From NCBI GenBank assembly GCA_937872005.1, contig CALMPQ010000225.1:1-5252 (forward strand): a stretch of 5,252 nt of DNA, in the 5' to 3' direction. The notes beneath the pieces are model-generated. The model was not told where the DNA came from and ran no database searches. It worked only from the letters and a program-made list of their open reading frames with translations. Source of the DNA: an uncultured Propioniciclava sp. Lineage in GTDB: Bacteria > Actinomycetota > Actinomycetes > Propionibacteriales > Propionibacteriaceae. Below are positions 5,124 to 5,252 of the stretch, one piece after another (within the stretch, counting starts at the first letter, position 1; each line of letters begins with the position of its first letter). Both the position numbers and the translations under genes were made by a program.

Positions 5124-5252
5124 CCCGGGTGTTCGCGACCATCGGGTTGGCTGTCGCATCGGTGCTTCTGGGAGCCGTCCCGGCGATCGCGGCCGGGCCG
5201 CCGGTGGACTGCGGCTCCGACGCTCAGTGGGACGGCCGCCAGTGCAAGATCA
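5117..5252 (+). CDS. secreted protein, N-terminal part (runs off window)
   Basis: ATG 5117 overlaps the stop of the lipoprotein gene (ATGCTGA). The first 45 residues are visible. They begin with MLTRVF, then a hydrophobic core (ATIGLAVASVLLGAVPAIAA) with a signal peptidase I-type AIA-A site near residue 28. The mature part starts GPPVDCGSDAQWDGRQCKI, with two cysteines either side of a WDG motif, suggesting a small disulfide-bonded exported segment. Secreted proteins with a Cys-rich start are found next to lipoprotein genes in actinobacterial conjugation clusters, which is my reason for suspecting a transfer module here. The remaining sequence is needed to identify the protein. Confidence 0.75.
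   Translation, partial: MLTRVFATIGLAVASVLLGAVPAIAAGPPVDCGSDAQWDGRQCKI

Noticed and set aside
1..5252. CRISPR array or insertion sequence
   Set aside because: No regularly spaced repeats beyond the two peptide copies, no transposase motif and no paired terminal inverted repeats were found.

Overview
The window is high-GC DNA with strongly GC-biased third codon positions, GTG/ATG start-stop overlaps and a tRNA-Ile that encodes its own CCA. This points to an actinobacterium; I cannot name the genus. All recognisable genes lie on the + strand except one doubtful minus-strand remnant.

Left part (1-480): two tandem copies of a tiny gene encode nearly identical acidic peptides of about 23 residues (the first is cut by the window edge). 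A strong stem-loop follows, then a long imperfect hairpin, a second compact stem-loop, and a good sigma70-type promoter.

Middle (479-730): that promoter drives a complete tRNA-Ile(GAU), closed by a textbook intrinsic terminator. The next 140 bases hold no clear gene. They contain a 10-bp direct repeat with an 11-bp period, a GAAC-N4-GTTC palindrome resembling a LexA box, a second inverted repeat, and a minus-strand frame that could be the last codons of an integrase. A tRNA 3' end next to accessory genes is the classic entry point of an integrated element.

Right part (731-5252): three translationally coupled genes (ATGA and GTGA overlaps) form one operon: a 96-residue unknown, a 481-residue unknown helical protein, and an archaeo-eukaryotic-type primase/polymerase with two putative winged-helix domains. 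This looks like the replication module of an integrative or plasmid-like element. The primase gene seems to change frame near 4222-4245: base composition says the original C-terminus continued in the +1 frame to a TAG at 4351-4353, and the in-frame tail to 4559 looks non-coding. That leaves about 218 bases of probable control region with clustered palindromes before the next transcription unit. There a lipoprotein gene overlaps a gene for a secreted protein that runs off the window. Such envelope genes would fit the start of a conjugation or secretion module, but this is inference from context. No integrase, relaxase or ATPase is visible.
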